Source: Bacillota bacterium
GTDB lineage: Bacteria; Bacillota; Clostridia; Christensenellales; Pumilibacteraceae
Direction of reading: 5' to 3'
Assembly: GCA_019113265.1 (NCBI GenBank)
Contig: DXHT01000033.1
Span: 1 to 41,655, forward strand
Length of the DNA stretch: 41,655 bases
The position numbers were made by a program, and so were the translations under genes. Below the pieces are notes generated by a model. The model had not been told where the DNA came from, ran no database searches, and was given only the letters and a program-made list of their open reading frames with translations. Below, piece by piece: positions 1 to 7,732 of this stretch. Each line of letters starts with the position of its first letter. Position 1 is the first letter of the stretch.

Positions 1-384
1 TGACAGCGAGTCGGACCCGTCGGCGTTCTTGTGGTGCATATCCGTGCGCAACCAGTCGAACACGGGCATGAAATTATAGCATACGCATTTGACCCCGTGC
101 GCCGCGACGGTGCGGATGTTTGCGATGTAGTTGGCTATGTAGCGGTCGCGCTCTCCCCTGCCGAGTTTGATATCCTCGTGAACGGGTATGGACTCGATGA
201 CTTCCATGCCGAGCCCCGCGTCCGCCGCCAGCTTTTCCAGCCTTGCCACGGAAGCGTCGCTCCACGCTTCGCCCACCGGCACGTCGTAAACCGCGGTAAC
301 CACTCCCGTCATTCCGGGTATCTGCTTGATATAGGAAAGAGGGATACTGTCCTTCTCTCCGTACCATCTGAATGTCAGCTTCAT
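1..384 (-). CDS. uxuA: Mannonate dehydratase, N-terminal 128 residues (cut by window edge)
   Basis: UxuA dehydrates D-mannonate to 2-keto-3-deoxygluconate in hexuronate breakdown in the cytoplasm. The translation begins MKLTFRWYGEKDSIPLSYIK and continues with IPGMTGVVTAVYDVPVGE, VIESIPVHEDIKLG and VKCVCYNFMPVFDW, which are hallmark UxuA segments. Only 128 residues are present and the family is about 350-360 long, so the rest lies left of the window. The start is ATG at 384-382, preceded by GGAGACGGAGAA. A promoter lies at 415-443 and a second possible one at 631-659. The divergent AraC-type gene at 754-1536 is the likely regulator. Identity is near certain from the conserved blocks; regulation is inferred. 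Confidence 0.93.
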   Translation of the reverse strand, partial: MKLTFRWYGEKDSIPLSYIKQIPGMTGVVTAVYDVPVGEAWSDASVARLEKLAADAGLGMEVIESIPVHEDIKLGRGERDRYIANYIANIRTVAAHGVKCVCYNFMPVFDWLRTDMHHKNADGSDSLS

Positions 385-414
385 TTCTCCGTCTCCTTTT
401 GTTTCCGTAATTAT

Positions 415-443
415 ATTTTAGCACATATCCGCGCGGTTTGCAA
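415..443 (-). promoter_or_regulatory. Sigma-A-type promoter of uxuA (P1)
   Basis: On the minus strand, -35 TTGCAA (443-438) and -10 TAAAAT (420-415) are separated by exactly 17 bases, about 30 bases upstream of the uxuA start. The -35 edge touches the ATTGC half-site at 443, so a bound AraC-family protein would contact polymerase. Confidence 0.7.
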
Positions 444-474
444 TTGCGAAAATATGCTATTTGCATTGCATTTT
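443..474. promoter_or_regulatory. Putative AraC operator upstream of uxuA (22-bp-spaced direct repeat)
   Basis: ATTGCGAAAA at 443-452 and ATTGCATTTT at 465-474 are in direct orientation with 22-base spacing, about two helical turns. This is the usual geometry of AraC-family half-sites. The proximal half-site abuts the -35 of the uxuA promoter. The same arrangement recurs at 659-690. The binding protein is inferred to be the neighbouring AraC regulator. Confidence 0.55.
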
Positions 475-506
475 AAGTACCCTGCCGCTTTCGCGGATAA
501 AATGCA

Positions 507-547
507 AGGCGGGAGCAGCACACCGACGTGAATGCGCCCTCCCGCCT
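507..547. other. GC-rich hairpin in the long uxuA leader
   Basis: AGGCGGGAG (507-515) pairs with CTCCCGCCT (539-547) around a 23-base loop. It lies between the two leftward promoters, so only a transcript from the distal one (631-659) would contain it. There is no convincing U-run on either side, so it may be a weak terminator, an RNA structure or a remnant. The rest of 385-753 holds promoters and operators and no supportable gene. Confidence 0.35.
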
Positions 548-630
548 GCATCAAACGGAACTCGAAATAATGCACACCGAGCGGTTTTCCCCTGTCGGAT
601 TATTATCGCTTTCCCATCACCGACAAGCAT

Positions 631-659
631 ATTGTAGCACATATCTTTGCGAGTTTCAA
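631..659 (-). promoter_or_regulatory. Second leftward promoter, near-copy of the uxuA promoter (P2)
   Basis: On the minus strand, -35 TTGAAA (659-654) and -10 TACAAT (636-631) have a 17-base spacer. The spacer keeps the same GATATGTGC block next to the -10 as the uxuA promoter. It points towards uxuA, with no convincing gene before uxuA. Confidence 0.55.
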
Positions 660-690
660 TTGCATTTTTTTTGAAAATATATTGCATTTT
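659..690. promoter_or_regulatory. Putative AraC operator between the distal leftward promoter and the araC promoter
   Basis: ATTGCATTTT occurs at 659-668 and again at 681-690, in direct orientation, 22 bases apart. The left copy touches the -35 of the leftward promoter. The right copy covers the -35 (682-687) of the araC-type gene's own promoter. That geometry would suit simultaneous activation leftwards and autorepression rightwards. Confidence 0.55.
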
Positions 691-710
691 CAATTTATAT
701 GTGCTATCAT
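682..710 (+). promoter_or_regulatory. Promoter of the AraC-family regulator
   Basis: -35 TTGCAT (682-687) and -10 TATCAT (705-710) are separated by 17 bases. Transcription should start near 717, giving a leader of about 37 bases to the ATG at 754. The TTG at 682 that opens the reading frame lies inside the -35 and cannot be the start. Confidence 0.65.
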
Positions 711-753
711 AAAACCGAGCGGAAGGGATATGCCTTTCGCCGAAGGGGATATA

Positions 754-1536
754 ATGTTCGCATATAAAAAAGACGGAATGGATTTCGCGCATAAGTACGA
801 CGAGCACCCCGCGCCCGCACCCGACTACGAAAAGCACTACCACGACTTTTTCGAGATACTCTACTTCGTACAGGGCGACGCGGATTTTACCGTGGAAGAC
901 AGCGTGTATAAACTGCACTCGGGCGATATAGTCTTTATACAGCCGGGCGAACACCATCACGTCGTGCTCAACCGCAAAGTAAGCTACGAGAGGTACGTTC
1001 TTAAATTCAGCGAGAGCCTTATACCCAAGTATATGTTCGGGCGCATTCGCAGCCGCGCCTCTTTCTATAACGCAAGCAAGGGCATGAGCGCGCTGTTCGG
1101 CGGTCTGGACGACATTTACGAAAAGTATTCGGGCGACGACCTCGAAACGCTGTTTACCTGCCGTATGCTCGAACTCATGATAATGCTCTGCCTCGAACCC
1201 GAGGCGAACAAGACCGCCGTTCACGACAATACGATAACTCAGATAATAAACTATATCAGCGAGAATATCCGCGAACAGATTACCCTGCCCGCAATATGCG
1301 AGCAATTCCACTTCTCGCAGTCGTATATCAGCAACAAGTTCAGCCGCCACATGAAAGTTTCCGTCATATCCTACGTGCGCACGAAAAAGATCATGGCCGC
1401 CCACCGCGAGATCATGCAGGGCGAAAAAGCGACGGACGCGGCGGAGCATTACGGCTTTACCGACTACTCCACGTTCTACCGCGCGTATGTCAAGGTCATG
1501 GGCTTCCCGCCGAGTACGCGCATTCCCGAAAAATAA
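754..1536 (+). CDS. AraC-family transcriptional regulator (probable regulator of hexuronate use)
   Basis: 260 aa. The N-terminal half has the cupin-like sensor pattern (HYHDFFEILYFVQGDADF, then LHSGDIVFIQPGEHHHVV). The C-terminal ~100 residues form the paired helix-turn-helix: ITLPAICEQFHFSQSYISNK, then the second helix pair ending YGFTDYSTFYRAYVKVMGF, the typical AraC signature. ATG at 754 is chosen because AAGGGG sits 5 bases upstream; ATG at 730 in the same frame is possible but its purine tract is too close. It is transcribed divergently from uxuA and has matching operator-like repeats on both sides of the shared region, so control of uxuA and of itself is likely. The inducer is unknown; a hexuronate intermediate is a guess. 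Confidence 0.88.
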   Translation: MFAYKKDGMDFAHKYDEHPAPAPDYEKHYHDFFEILYFVQGDADFTVEDSVYKLHSGDIVFIQPGEHHHVVLNRKVSYERYVLKFSESLIPKYMFGRIRSRASFYNASKGMSALFGGLDDIYEKYSGDDLETLFTCRMLELMIMLCLEPEANKTAVHDNTITQIINYISENIREQITLPAICEQFHFSQSYISNKFSRHMKVSVISYVRTKKIMAAHREIMQGEKATDAAEHYGFTDYSTFYRAYVKVMGFPPSTRIPEK

Positions 1537-1667
1537 CGCCCGTTGCCTTTTGCGGCAGTGTGAGTCACCTTCCCGCCTATTGCGGAGCGGGCAAGATATT
1601 TTTTCTCTTGCTTTCGGCAAAACGAAGCGCACCGCGTTTTTTCGTTTCTGCAAGATCATGTAACTTC

Positions 1668-1708
1668 CCCGTCCGCCTACGCGATCAAAGCGCGGACGGG
1701 TTTTGTTT
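1668..1708 (+). terminator. Rho-independent terminator of the AraC gene
   Basis: CCCGTCCGC (1668-1676) pairs with GCGGACGGG (1692-1700) around a 15-base loop, followed by TTTTGTTT. Confidence 0.8.
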
Positions 1709-1721
1709 TCCCCTATCGCAC

Positions 1722-1758
1722 AAAAAGAGCGGGCGGCGCAATCGCGCGCCGCCCGCTC
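1722..1758 (-). terminator. Rho-independent terminator of the GH3 operon
   Basis: A perfect 13-base stem (1727-1739 with 1746-1758) is followed on the minus strand by TTTTT (1726-1722), about 45 bases past the GH3 stop codon. Confidence 0.85.
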
Positions 1759-1803
1759 AATGTGATGGGATGATTATATATTTGCGGCTCTCGCCGCTTT
1801 TTG

Positions 1804-4800
1804 TCAGTCAGCGCCGCCTGCGGTTATAACTGCGCTTTCGGCTGTCAGGCGGATACCGTAGATATTCGCTCCCACATTCGTATTGTCGGAATTGACGGTA
1901 AACGTTATCGTATTGTCTCCCGCAATCAGATCGGCGAAACAAAGGAACGTATACTCGTTCGAAGGCGTAAACGTTTCCTCAGTGGTCGCGCAGCGGGGCA
2001 GCAACACGGAATCCGCATCGGACACATCGCTGCCGTTCACAGCCAGATCGAGGAACTGCCCGAACGTCACGTCCGAACTGCGGCGCGACAGCTCGATGTA
2101 AATGCCTGCTCTTGCCGCGCTGTCCGAATGCACCGTGAACGTAACGGTTGCGCCCTTGTTGCCGTTGAGGTCGCCTATCGGGATCTGTTTCCTGCCGTTC
2201 GCCCTGTGCTCGGGTGCTCCGAGAACGGGATTGGCTTCGCCTCCGACGGCATCCACGCCCGCGGCAAGTCCGCTTCCCTCACGCGCCGCGAAATCGTATA
2301 CCGTCCATTCTGAGTCGTCCGGATCGGACAATGCAGCGGGCGTAAACGTCGCGTCCGGAGAAAGCAGCTTTATTCCGTAGATATTGTGCGCCGTGAACGA
2401 AGCCGTGTTGTTCACAGTGAATGTGATCGCGTTCTGCCCTTCCCGAAGAGGGATATAGCCTATGCGTACGAACGTGTTGCTCGCTTCGTACTGCGTACCG
2501 GCAGGCATATCCGCATCCGACGTGTATTTCGTTCCGTTCACGGTAAGATCCGCCCAGTCGGCGAACTTATTGACCGTTGACAGATTACCGAGTTCCATGT
2601 ACAGCGCGGCTTCGGTATCGGCGGAGGACTCGACGTAGAACGTCACATACCTGCCCTTTCCCGTATCGAGATTGCCTATCGGGTAATACTTATCGTTGTT
2701 GGGTCTGCCAGTCGTTATCTGACAGCCGGAAGACATTTCCACTCCTTCGGACAGCGTCTGCGATTCCGGAGCGGACAAAGCGCGGAAGTCGAGTTCGTTC
2801 CAGTCGCTTTCGTCGCGCGCGGGGGTATTGACGTTAGGCACGTAATCGCTGTATACGAAACGGCCCATCGCAATCAATTCGCCGCTTTCGCCGAAGAAAC
2901 GGACGGTATACTCCGAACCGGCAGTCAAACCGAGTCCGGAAACGTCTGCGGAAAACGCATACGTGTTTTCGCCCGACGCCGTCACGGAGAACTCTCCGAC
3001 TTCGTTTCCTCCGACGGTGACGGATTCCGCCGCCGTCAGATCCTTTGTCGTAGCCACCGTCGCGGAAACCGTTCCGTCGGGATTCGTCACCGCGCCCGTG
3101 ACCGACGCGTACACTCCGTGGCGGGGAGTGCCGACTATATCCGCCTCGGAGCCGTCCGACCATGTCACGGGAACATCGCTGAGGAACGCTACGTAATCGA
3201 AGTTATATGCCGTGCCGACCGGTGCGATTTTAAGCGAATTTTCGCCCTTTGTAAGCGTCACGCAGCCGAGATTGACTTCCTGGAAATCGAACCATGTTCC
3301 CGTCTCCGTCCGTTCGACCATCGTCGACCGGTCAAGCAGTTCGCCGCCTTCGGCGTTGGTGAGCATGGGAAGAGCCACGTCGGTAAATCTCGTAACTCCG
3401 CCCGTTCCGCGGGACACGCGCGCAAGCAGCGTGACGGTAGTCGTTTCGGCAACGCTCACGTTGAACGTTATGGATGCGCCCGTATTGGACGAGAAGTTAC
3501 CTATACCGCTCACATATTCTCCGGTAGAAACGTCCGTCCTGTCCGTGAACACGCTGACCGCGCCCATCGAACCGCTCGTTCTTTCGACCCGCCGGTTCTC
3601 CGCCTCGAACGTATACGAACCCGTTCTGTCCGCTCCGCACTTTATCGCGCACGCTTCGAGATCGCTCTCCTCGTCCATGCAGCCGCCGCAGACGGGGCAC
3701 TTGTGAGTGCACTGTTCTTCCGTCGGGGTACCGGGCGTTTCCTGCGTGGGCGGAGCCGTTTCGGCAGAGCCGCCGCACGTCGTGACCGGCACGACTACCG
3801 CGACTACTATTATCGCCGCCGCGACTACCGCTATTGCCGCTATTATCGGCTTTTTATATCTTGCGAACACGCTGCGCTTTGCGGGAGCGGATATCCCGCC
3901 GCACGCGCCTGCGCCGCCCGCGCCCGTGCCGCCTGCTCCGGAGCCTGCGGACGCGTACAGATTCGCCGCTTTATCGCGCTCCGCCTCGAGCTGTTTTCGT
4001 TTTTCCGCGCGCTCCGACGCGCCCGCCATGTATTTCTTGAACTTATCGGACGCGAACACAAAGCTCAGCGTCGTCATTACCGCACACAGCACCGCCACGA
4101 TAAGCGACGCTATTTTAAGTCCTAAAAGTGCACTCTGCCACCACGGCGTTATGCGCACATACACGTCGTCAGACGTTATTCCGTTCATCGCGTGAGAGTG
4201 CAGCTGAGTATAGAGCATTCTGCGCGCCGCTTCGCGGAGAGCGCAAGCCACCGTCGCATTGTCCTTATACTCGTCCATAAGCGTGGTGCTTCCGCCCATG
4301 AGCCAGAAATCCTGACCGGCTATAAGCGCTTCCGCGAATATCGCCGCATTGGTATGCGCGTCGTTTGCCACGCCCATATGACGTCCGACGGCGGCGTCGG
4401 ACTGCACCGCGCCCTCGAATCCCCACTCTCCGCGGAGAAGATCGTTGAGCAGTCCCTTATGCCGTCCAGCCCACGTCGTGCCTATGCGGTTGAACGAACT
4501 CATTATGCCGTTAAGACCCGTCACCGCGCAGGATTTTTCAAACGCCTTTGCGTACACCTCGCGTATGGACTGTTCGTTCGCCCATATGCTGACACCGTAA
4601 CGGTTGCGCTCCTCGTCGTTGAGCAGCATATGCTTGACGTAGAGTATGCATCCGCGGTTCATCAGTCCGACGGTCTCGGCGGAGAGCATTTCGCCCGTCA
4701 TCACGCCGTCCTCGCTGAAATACTCCCAGTTGCGTCCGGAATACGCGGAGCGGTGTATGTTCGCTCCCGGACCGTTAAGTCCCTCATATCCGACATGCAT

Positions 4801-7149
4801 CATTTCCATGCCGAACGCGTTGCCGAGTTCCTCTATCAGCGGAGTGTTCCACGTCGACGCCATATTCACCTCGCAGGGGAATATCATGCAGGTGCCGAGT
4901 GTGGGATTGGGCTGATTTATGCCTGACGGGCCGTTCTGCGAAAGTCCTCCCGGAGCATTTACTGACGCCGCGCCCGCAAGAACGTGAGCGCCGTAAGTGA
5001 TCAGATACGTCTGCTCCGCATAGCTCGTCTGATTCATCAGATCGCCCCATATCGGGTCGTCGTATTCGCGTTCCATGAGCATTACGAGGGACAGCGCTCC
5101 GTCCTTACACGTGACTGTTTCATAAGTCGGAACCGTCGCATCCGGGTCTTCGGTTATACCTGTGTAATACTGCATATCCGCGATCATCTTATCGTTTACG
5201 CACGTCATTTCGACGGGCGAAGGATATGTCGCATCCCAGTCGTTTCTCGAAAGATATGTTATCTTCTGATCCGCAGTCCCTTCATAGAGATTGATATCCG
5301 CGTTCGAGAACAGATTCTTCACTTTCTCGCCCGTATACGGGGAAACGGAATACGTTTCGAAATCGTCCTCGGCTACGGTTATCTTATGAGCGAGGGACGC
5401 ATTGCCGGGCGCGTCCATACGCGCCTTCTGATCGGATGACAGCGGCTTTGCCGCAAGAATATTGTTGAGCGCGTCGTGAGATGACGTACCCGTCGCAAGA
5501 TAATAATCGCCCTTTTCGAGAATATACGTTCCCGCGCCGTACGCGTCGTAACTCTTGAAATCGTATTCGCTCACGGTCACGGTCAGAGTCTGCGAATTGG
5601 GTTTGCCCGTCTCGGAAGCGGGATAGAGCATATCAGTCTTTGCGAACGCGACAAGCTCGACCGCAGCCTTCTCGACGGGATGTTCTTCCGATTTGTCGTA
5701 ATCGGTATACGGTTTCTGGATATACACCTGCATTGCGTCCTTGCCGGGCACGCTGCCGGTGTTGGTTATCGTAAGCGATACTTCATACTCGCCGTCCGCC
5801 GTTTCTTCCACCTTATAGTCGGAATACGCGAACGTCGTATACGATTCGCCGTGACCAAACGAATACGCCACCTCGTCGGAATAGTTCCATGCACCGCTGC
5901 CGGCTTTGACGCCCTTTGCGGAGTCCGCGTTGCCGCGCCCGAGAACGTAATCCTCGTAGCGCGTTTCGTAATACTTATATCCGACGTAAATACCCTCCTG
6001 ATACACGAGATACTTATCGTTGTGCGTATAGGTAAACTCGGGCGGAAGTCCTTTCGAACTTGTGAACGTATGATCGCCGAAGTTCTCGCTGGCGGGCGCG
6101 GAGTCCGTATCCTTGACCCACGTATCGACGAGATGTCCGGACGGGTTGACTTTGCCGCTGAGAAGATTTGCCACCTGTTCGGCGGCGACCGTACCGCCCA
6201 TGCCCACCCATGCGCATGCATCTATGTCGTAGTCGTCTATCGTCATCGTCTGAACGGGCGTCGCACTGTTGACGAGCAGAATGACGCTGTTCACTTTTCC
6301 CTGCTCTTTGAGATCGCACAGGTTCCGAAGCACGCCCTGCTCCGCTTTCGACAAATCGAGATAACAGTCGTCGGCGCATTCATCCGTATCCGAATCGAAG
6401 TTTGTATCGTAATCCTCTCCGCCGTTACGGGATATGACCATTACCGCCGCGTCCTTGTAATTATCCGTTTCTTCGAGCACGCTGCCCGTCAGAGTATCGT
6501 CGAAGCGCTGTAATTCGTCCCACGGGGCTTCGTTTATGCGGTATTCGCCGTAGTTCTTATCATCTACTCCGGCAGCCACCGAACCGACGAGAGCATATCC
6601 GTATTCGGACGACGCTATACGGTAGAGATTCCACAGCGCGTCGTATACGTCAAGTCCGTTCTCTTCCGATTTGCTCTTGATATCGTCCGAACCGCTGTAT
6701 GCGATATAACCCGATCCGGTACCGCTGTAAATGTACCTCGACCGCTGCGAGGACACGCCGAAGAACCCTATCTTCGCGCCCTGCGCAAGCGGAAGAGCGC
6801 CGTCGTTCCACAGCAGCACGCTGCTCTCGTCCGCCGTCTTACGCGCCACCGCCATGGAATTCGCGCGCATAGCCGCGTCGTCGTATTTCGGTACGCGTTC
6901 ATTATCTTCGTTCACGGTATATACGACATTGCCTTCCGCGTCGCGCACGAAATAATCGGACTTATAGTAATCGGTAAATATGCTCGCGTCGTCCTCGTTC
7001 GCCACTCTTCTGAACACGTTGATGCCGAGAGCGGCGTTGATCTGCCCTTCGTAATTCATCGCTATCGCGCTTCCCACAAAGGAGATCACGGTAAGGATCA
7101 CGAAAAACGCGGTAAGAAGGCTCCACACCGATCTTTCAAAAATCTTCAT
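1804..7149 (-). CDS. Giant membrane-anchored glycoside hydrolase family 3 protein with permuted catalytic domains and C-terminal carbohydrate-binding-like modules
   Basis: 1781 aa; a probable beta-glycosidase acting outside the membrane. Order: TM1 (about 10-30); GH3 C-domain (about 100-400, with ADESSVLLWNDGALPL); fibronectin-III-like domain (about 460-560); then the GH3 TIM-barrel domain (about 690-980) with KHMLLNDEERNR and GFEGAVQSDAAVG, whose Asp918 fits the catalytic nucleophile. This C-before-N order is known in some Clostridial GH3 enzymes. Then TM2 (about 1003-1033), a charged Lys/Glu coiled-coil-like and Gly/Ala-rich stretch, TM3 (about 1100-1123), a Cys-rich segment (CTHKCPVCGGC), a CBM6/35-like module, an Ig-like module and two homologous CBM-like modules. 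Positive charges flank the insert, so it should be cytoplasmic with catalytic and binding parts outside. Start ATG 7149 follows GGAGGGG and overlaps the upstream gene by ATGA. Substrate is unknown. Confidence 0.85.
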   Translation of the reverse strand: MKIFERSVWSLLTAFFVILTVISFVGSAIAMNYEGQINAALGINVFRRVANEDDASIFTDYYKSDYFVRDAEGNVVYTVNEDNERVPKYDDAAMRANSMAVARKTADESSVLLWNDGALPLAQGAKIGFFGVSSQRSRYIYSGTGSGYIAYSGSDDIKSKSEENGLDVYDALWNLYRIASSEYGYALVGSVAAGVDDKNYGEYRINEAPWDELQRFDDTLTGSVLEETDNYKDAAVMVISRNGGEDYDTNFDSDTDECADDCYLDLSKAEQGVLRNLCDLKEQGKVNSVILLVNSATPVQTMTIDDYDIDACAWVGMGGTVAAEQVANLLSGKVNPSGHLVDTWVKDTDSAPASENFGDHTFTSSKGLPPEFTYTHNDKYLVYQEGIYVGYKYYETRYEDYVLGRGNADSAKGVKAGSGAWNYSDEVAYSFGHGESYTTFAYSDYKVEETADGEYEVSLTITNTGSVPGKDAMQVYIQKPYTDYDKSEEHPVEKAAVELVAFAKTDMLYPASETGKPNSQTLTVTVSEYDFKSYDAYGAGTYILEKGDYYLATGTSSHDALNNILAAKPLSSDQKARMDAPGNASLAHKITVAEDDFETYSVSPYTGEKVKNLFSNADINLYEGTADQKITYLSRNDWDATYPSPVEMTCVNDKMIADMQYYTGITEDPDATVPTYETVTCKDGALSLVMLMEREYDDPIWGDLMNQTSYAEQTYLITYGAHVLAGAASVNAPGGLSQNGPSGINQPNPTLGTCMIFPCEVNMASTWNTPLIEELGNAFGMEMMHVGYEGLNGPGANIHRSAYSGRNWEYFSEDGVMTGEMLSAETVGLMNRGCILYVKHMLLNDEERNRYGVSIWANEQSIREVYAKAFEKSCAVTGLNGIMSSFNRIGTTWAGRHKGLLNDLLRGEWGFEGAVQSDAAVGRHMGVANDAHTNAAIFAEALIAGQDFWLMGGSTTLMDEYKDNATVACALREAARRMLYTQLHSHAMNGITSDDVYVRITPWWQSALLGLKIASLIVAVLCAVMTTLSFVFASDKFKKYMAGASERAEKRKQLEAERDKAANLYASAGSGAGGTGAGGAGACGGISAPAKRSVFARYKKPIIAAIAVVAAAIIVVAVVVPVTTCGGSAETAPPTQETPGTPTEEQCTHKCPVCGGCMDEESDLEACAIKCGADRTGSYTFEAENRRVERTSGSMGAVSVFTDRTDVSTGEYVSGIGNFSSNTGASITFNVSVAETTTVTLLARVSRGTGGVTRFTDVALPMLTNAEGGELLDRSTMVERTETGTWFDFQEVNLGCVTLTKGENSLKIAPVGTAYNFDYVAFLSDVPVTWSDGSEADIVGTPRHGVYASVTGAVTNPDGTVSATVATTKDLTAAESVTVGGNEVGEFSVTASGENTYAFSADVSGLGLTAGSEYTVRFFGESGELIAMGRFVYSDYVPNVNTPARDESDWNELDFRALSAPESQTLSEGVEMSSGCQITTGRPNNDKYYPIGNLDTGKGRYVTFYVESSADTEAALYMELGNLSTVNKFADWADLTVNGTKYTSDADMPAGTQYEASNTFVRIGYIPLREGQNAITFTVNNTASFTAHNIYGIKLLSPDATFTPAALSDPDDSEWTVYDFAAREGSGLAAGVDAVGGEANPVLGAPEHRANGRKQIPIGDLNGNKGATVTFTVHSDSAARAGIYIELSRRSSDVTFGQFLDLAVNGSDVSDADSVLLPRCATTEETFTPSNEYTFLCFADLIAGDNTITFTVNSDNTNVGANIYGIRLTAESAVITAGGAD

Positions 7150-7430
7150 TCTTCCGCCCCTCCTTTTACGGCTTTTCGTCCGCGCACGAGAAAGCGCATG
7201 ACGAAAGACCACCCGCACGCAAGCACGAACAGTATGTCCGTAACAAACAGCAGTATCTGCCACCAGCTGTCGAACAGCCCCGCCGATCTGTGCGTCGCGC
7301 CCGCAACGGCGTTGGAGACGACGAACGCGGCTATTATGCCCGCCGTGACGTAGAATATCACGATCAGGCATATGCCGCCCAGCACACCCCACGGCACCTT
7401 ACGGAACCGCTCATTGTCGATAAAGCTCAT
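7146..7430 (-). CDS. Small two-pass membrane protein coupled to the GH3 gene
   Basis: 94 aa, not recognised as a named family. Two hydrophobic helices are visible: VLGGICLIVIFYVTAGIIAA (about residues 15-40) and WWQILLFVTDILFVLACGW (about 57-77). Both ends are basic or charged, so both should be cytoplasmic. ATG 7430 follows GGAGGAGAAA. Its stop overlaps the GH3 start as ATGA, so the two are translationally coupled and probably made in a fixed ratio. A role in placing or stabilising the GH3 protein in the membrane is inference from this coupling only. It is the first gene after the promoter with LytTR-like repeats. Confidence 0.75.
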   Translation of the reverse strand: MSFIDNERFRKVPWGVLGGICLIVIFYVTAGIIAAFVVSNAVAGATHRSAGLFDSWWQILLFVTDILFVLACGWSFVMRFLVRGRKAVKGGAEE

Positions 7431-7496
7431 TTTCTCCTCCGAAATGTTTATTCCGAGGGCAAGGAACAAAAAACGCAATCGTTCGCCCTCGTTAAA

Positions 7497-7525
7497 AGAA
7501 TACACGAGAGACGGAAAAAAACAAT
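7497..7525 (-). promoter_or_regulatory. Promoter of the small membrane protein - GH3 operon
   Basis: -10 TATTCT (7502-7497, minus strand) has only weak -35 candidates (TTGTTT at 7524-7519 or ATTGTT at 7525-7520). A poor -35 next to an activator-type direct repeat suggests activator dependence. The leader is about 60 bases. Confidence 0.45.
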
Positions 7526-7559
7526 GCGAACGTCGTAAAATGTACCGCGAGTGTCGTAA
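7526..7559. promoter_or_regulatory. LytTR-like direct repeat (putative response-regulator operator)
   Basis: The 13-base blocks GCGAACGTCGTAA (7526-7538) and GCGAGTGTCGTAA (7547-7559) differ at two positions, both transitions, and start 21 bases apart. Paired direct repeats with about 21-22-base period just upstream of the -35 are the standard target architecture of LytTR regulators such as AgrA. A LytTR regulator is encoded at 9034-9747, so it is the obvious candidate. Confidence 0.6.
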
Positions 7560-7575
7560 TCGACAGAGCACAAGC

Positions 7576-7612
7576 AAAGAACGGACGCATCATTAAGACG
7601 CGTCCGTTCTTT
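7576..7612 (-). terminator. Hairpin terminator after the histidine kinase gene
   Basis: A perfect 13-base stem (7576-7588 with 7600-7612) and an 11-base loop. The arms are A-rich and T-rich at the ends, so the stem itself supplies a TTCTTT tail on both strands. It separates the two-component genes from the GH3 operon. The 120 bases between it and the kinase stop show no supportable gene. Confidence 0.65.
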
Positions 7613-7732
7613 CCGATCGGCTTTATGCGGCTTTGCATCCGTTCCGACGCACGAGATGACACGCGTTATCGGCGTTCAAGCGCAGCCCGCACAGCTTGTC
7701 GCCGTCAGACGAAAGACCGATATTACCGCGAG

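Noticed and set aside
507-547. Rho-independent terminator for the distal leftward promoter
   Set aside because: The stem is good but the loop is 23 bases and the following minus-strand sequence is not U-rich, so it is listed only as a hairpin.
457-1659. A 400-codon minus-strand frame covering the AraC gene
   Set aside because: It is antisense to a clear AraC protein, and its 5' part runs through a terminator. Its last ~57 codons (457-630), opened by an ATG near the distal leftward promoter, also lack a ribosome site.
7623-7732. A possible short peptide gene after the kinase (ends RRNGCKAA), considered as a signalling-peptide precursor
   Set aside because: No ATG, GTG or TTG with a Shine-Dalgarno opens this frame after the kinase stop; the frame is only an extension of an antisense-type frame under the kinase gene.
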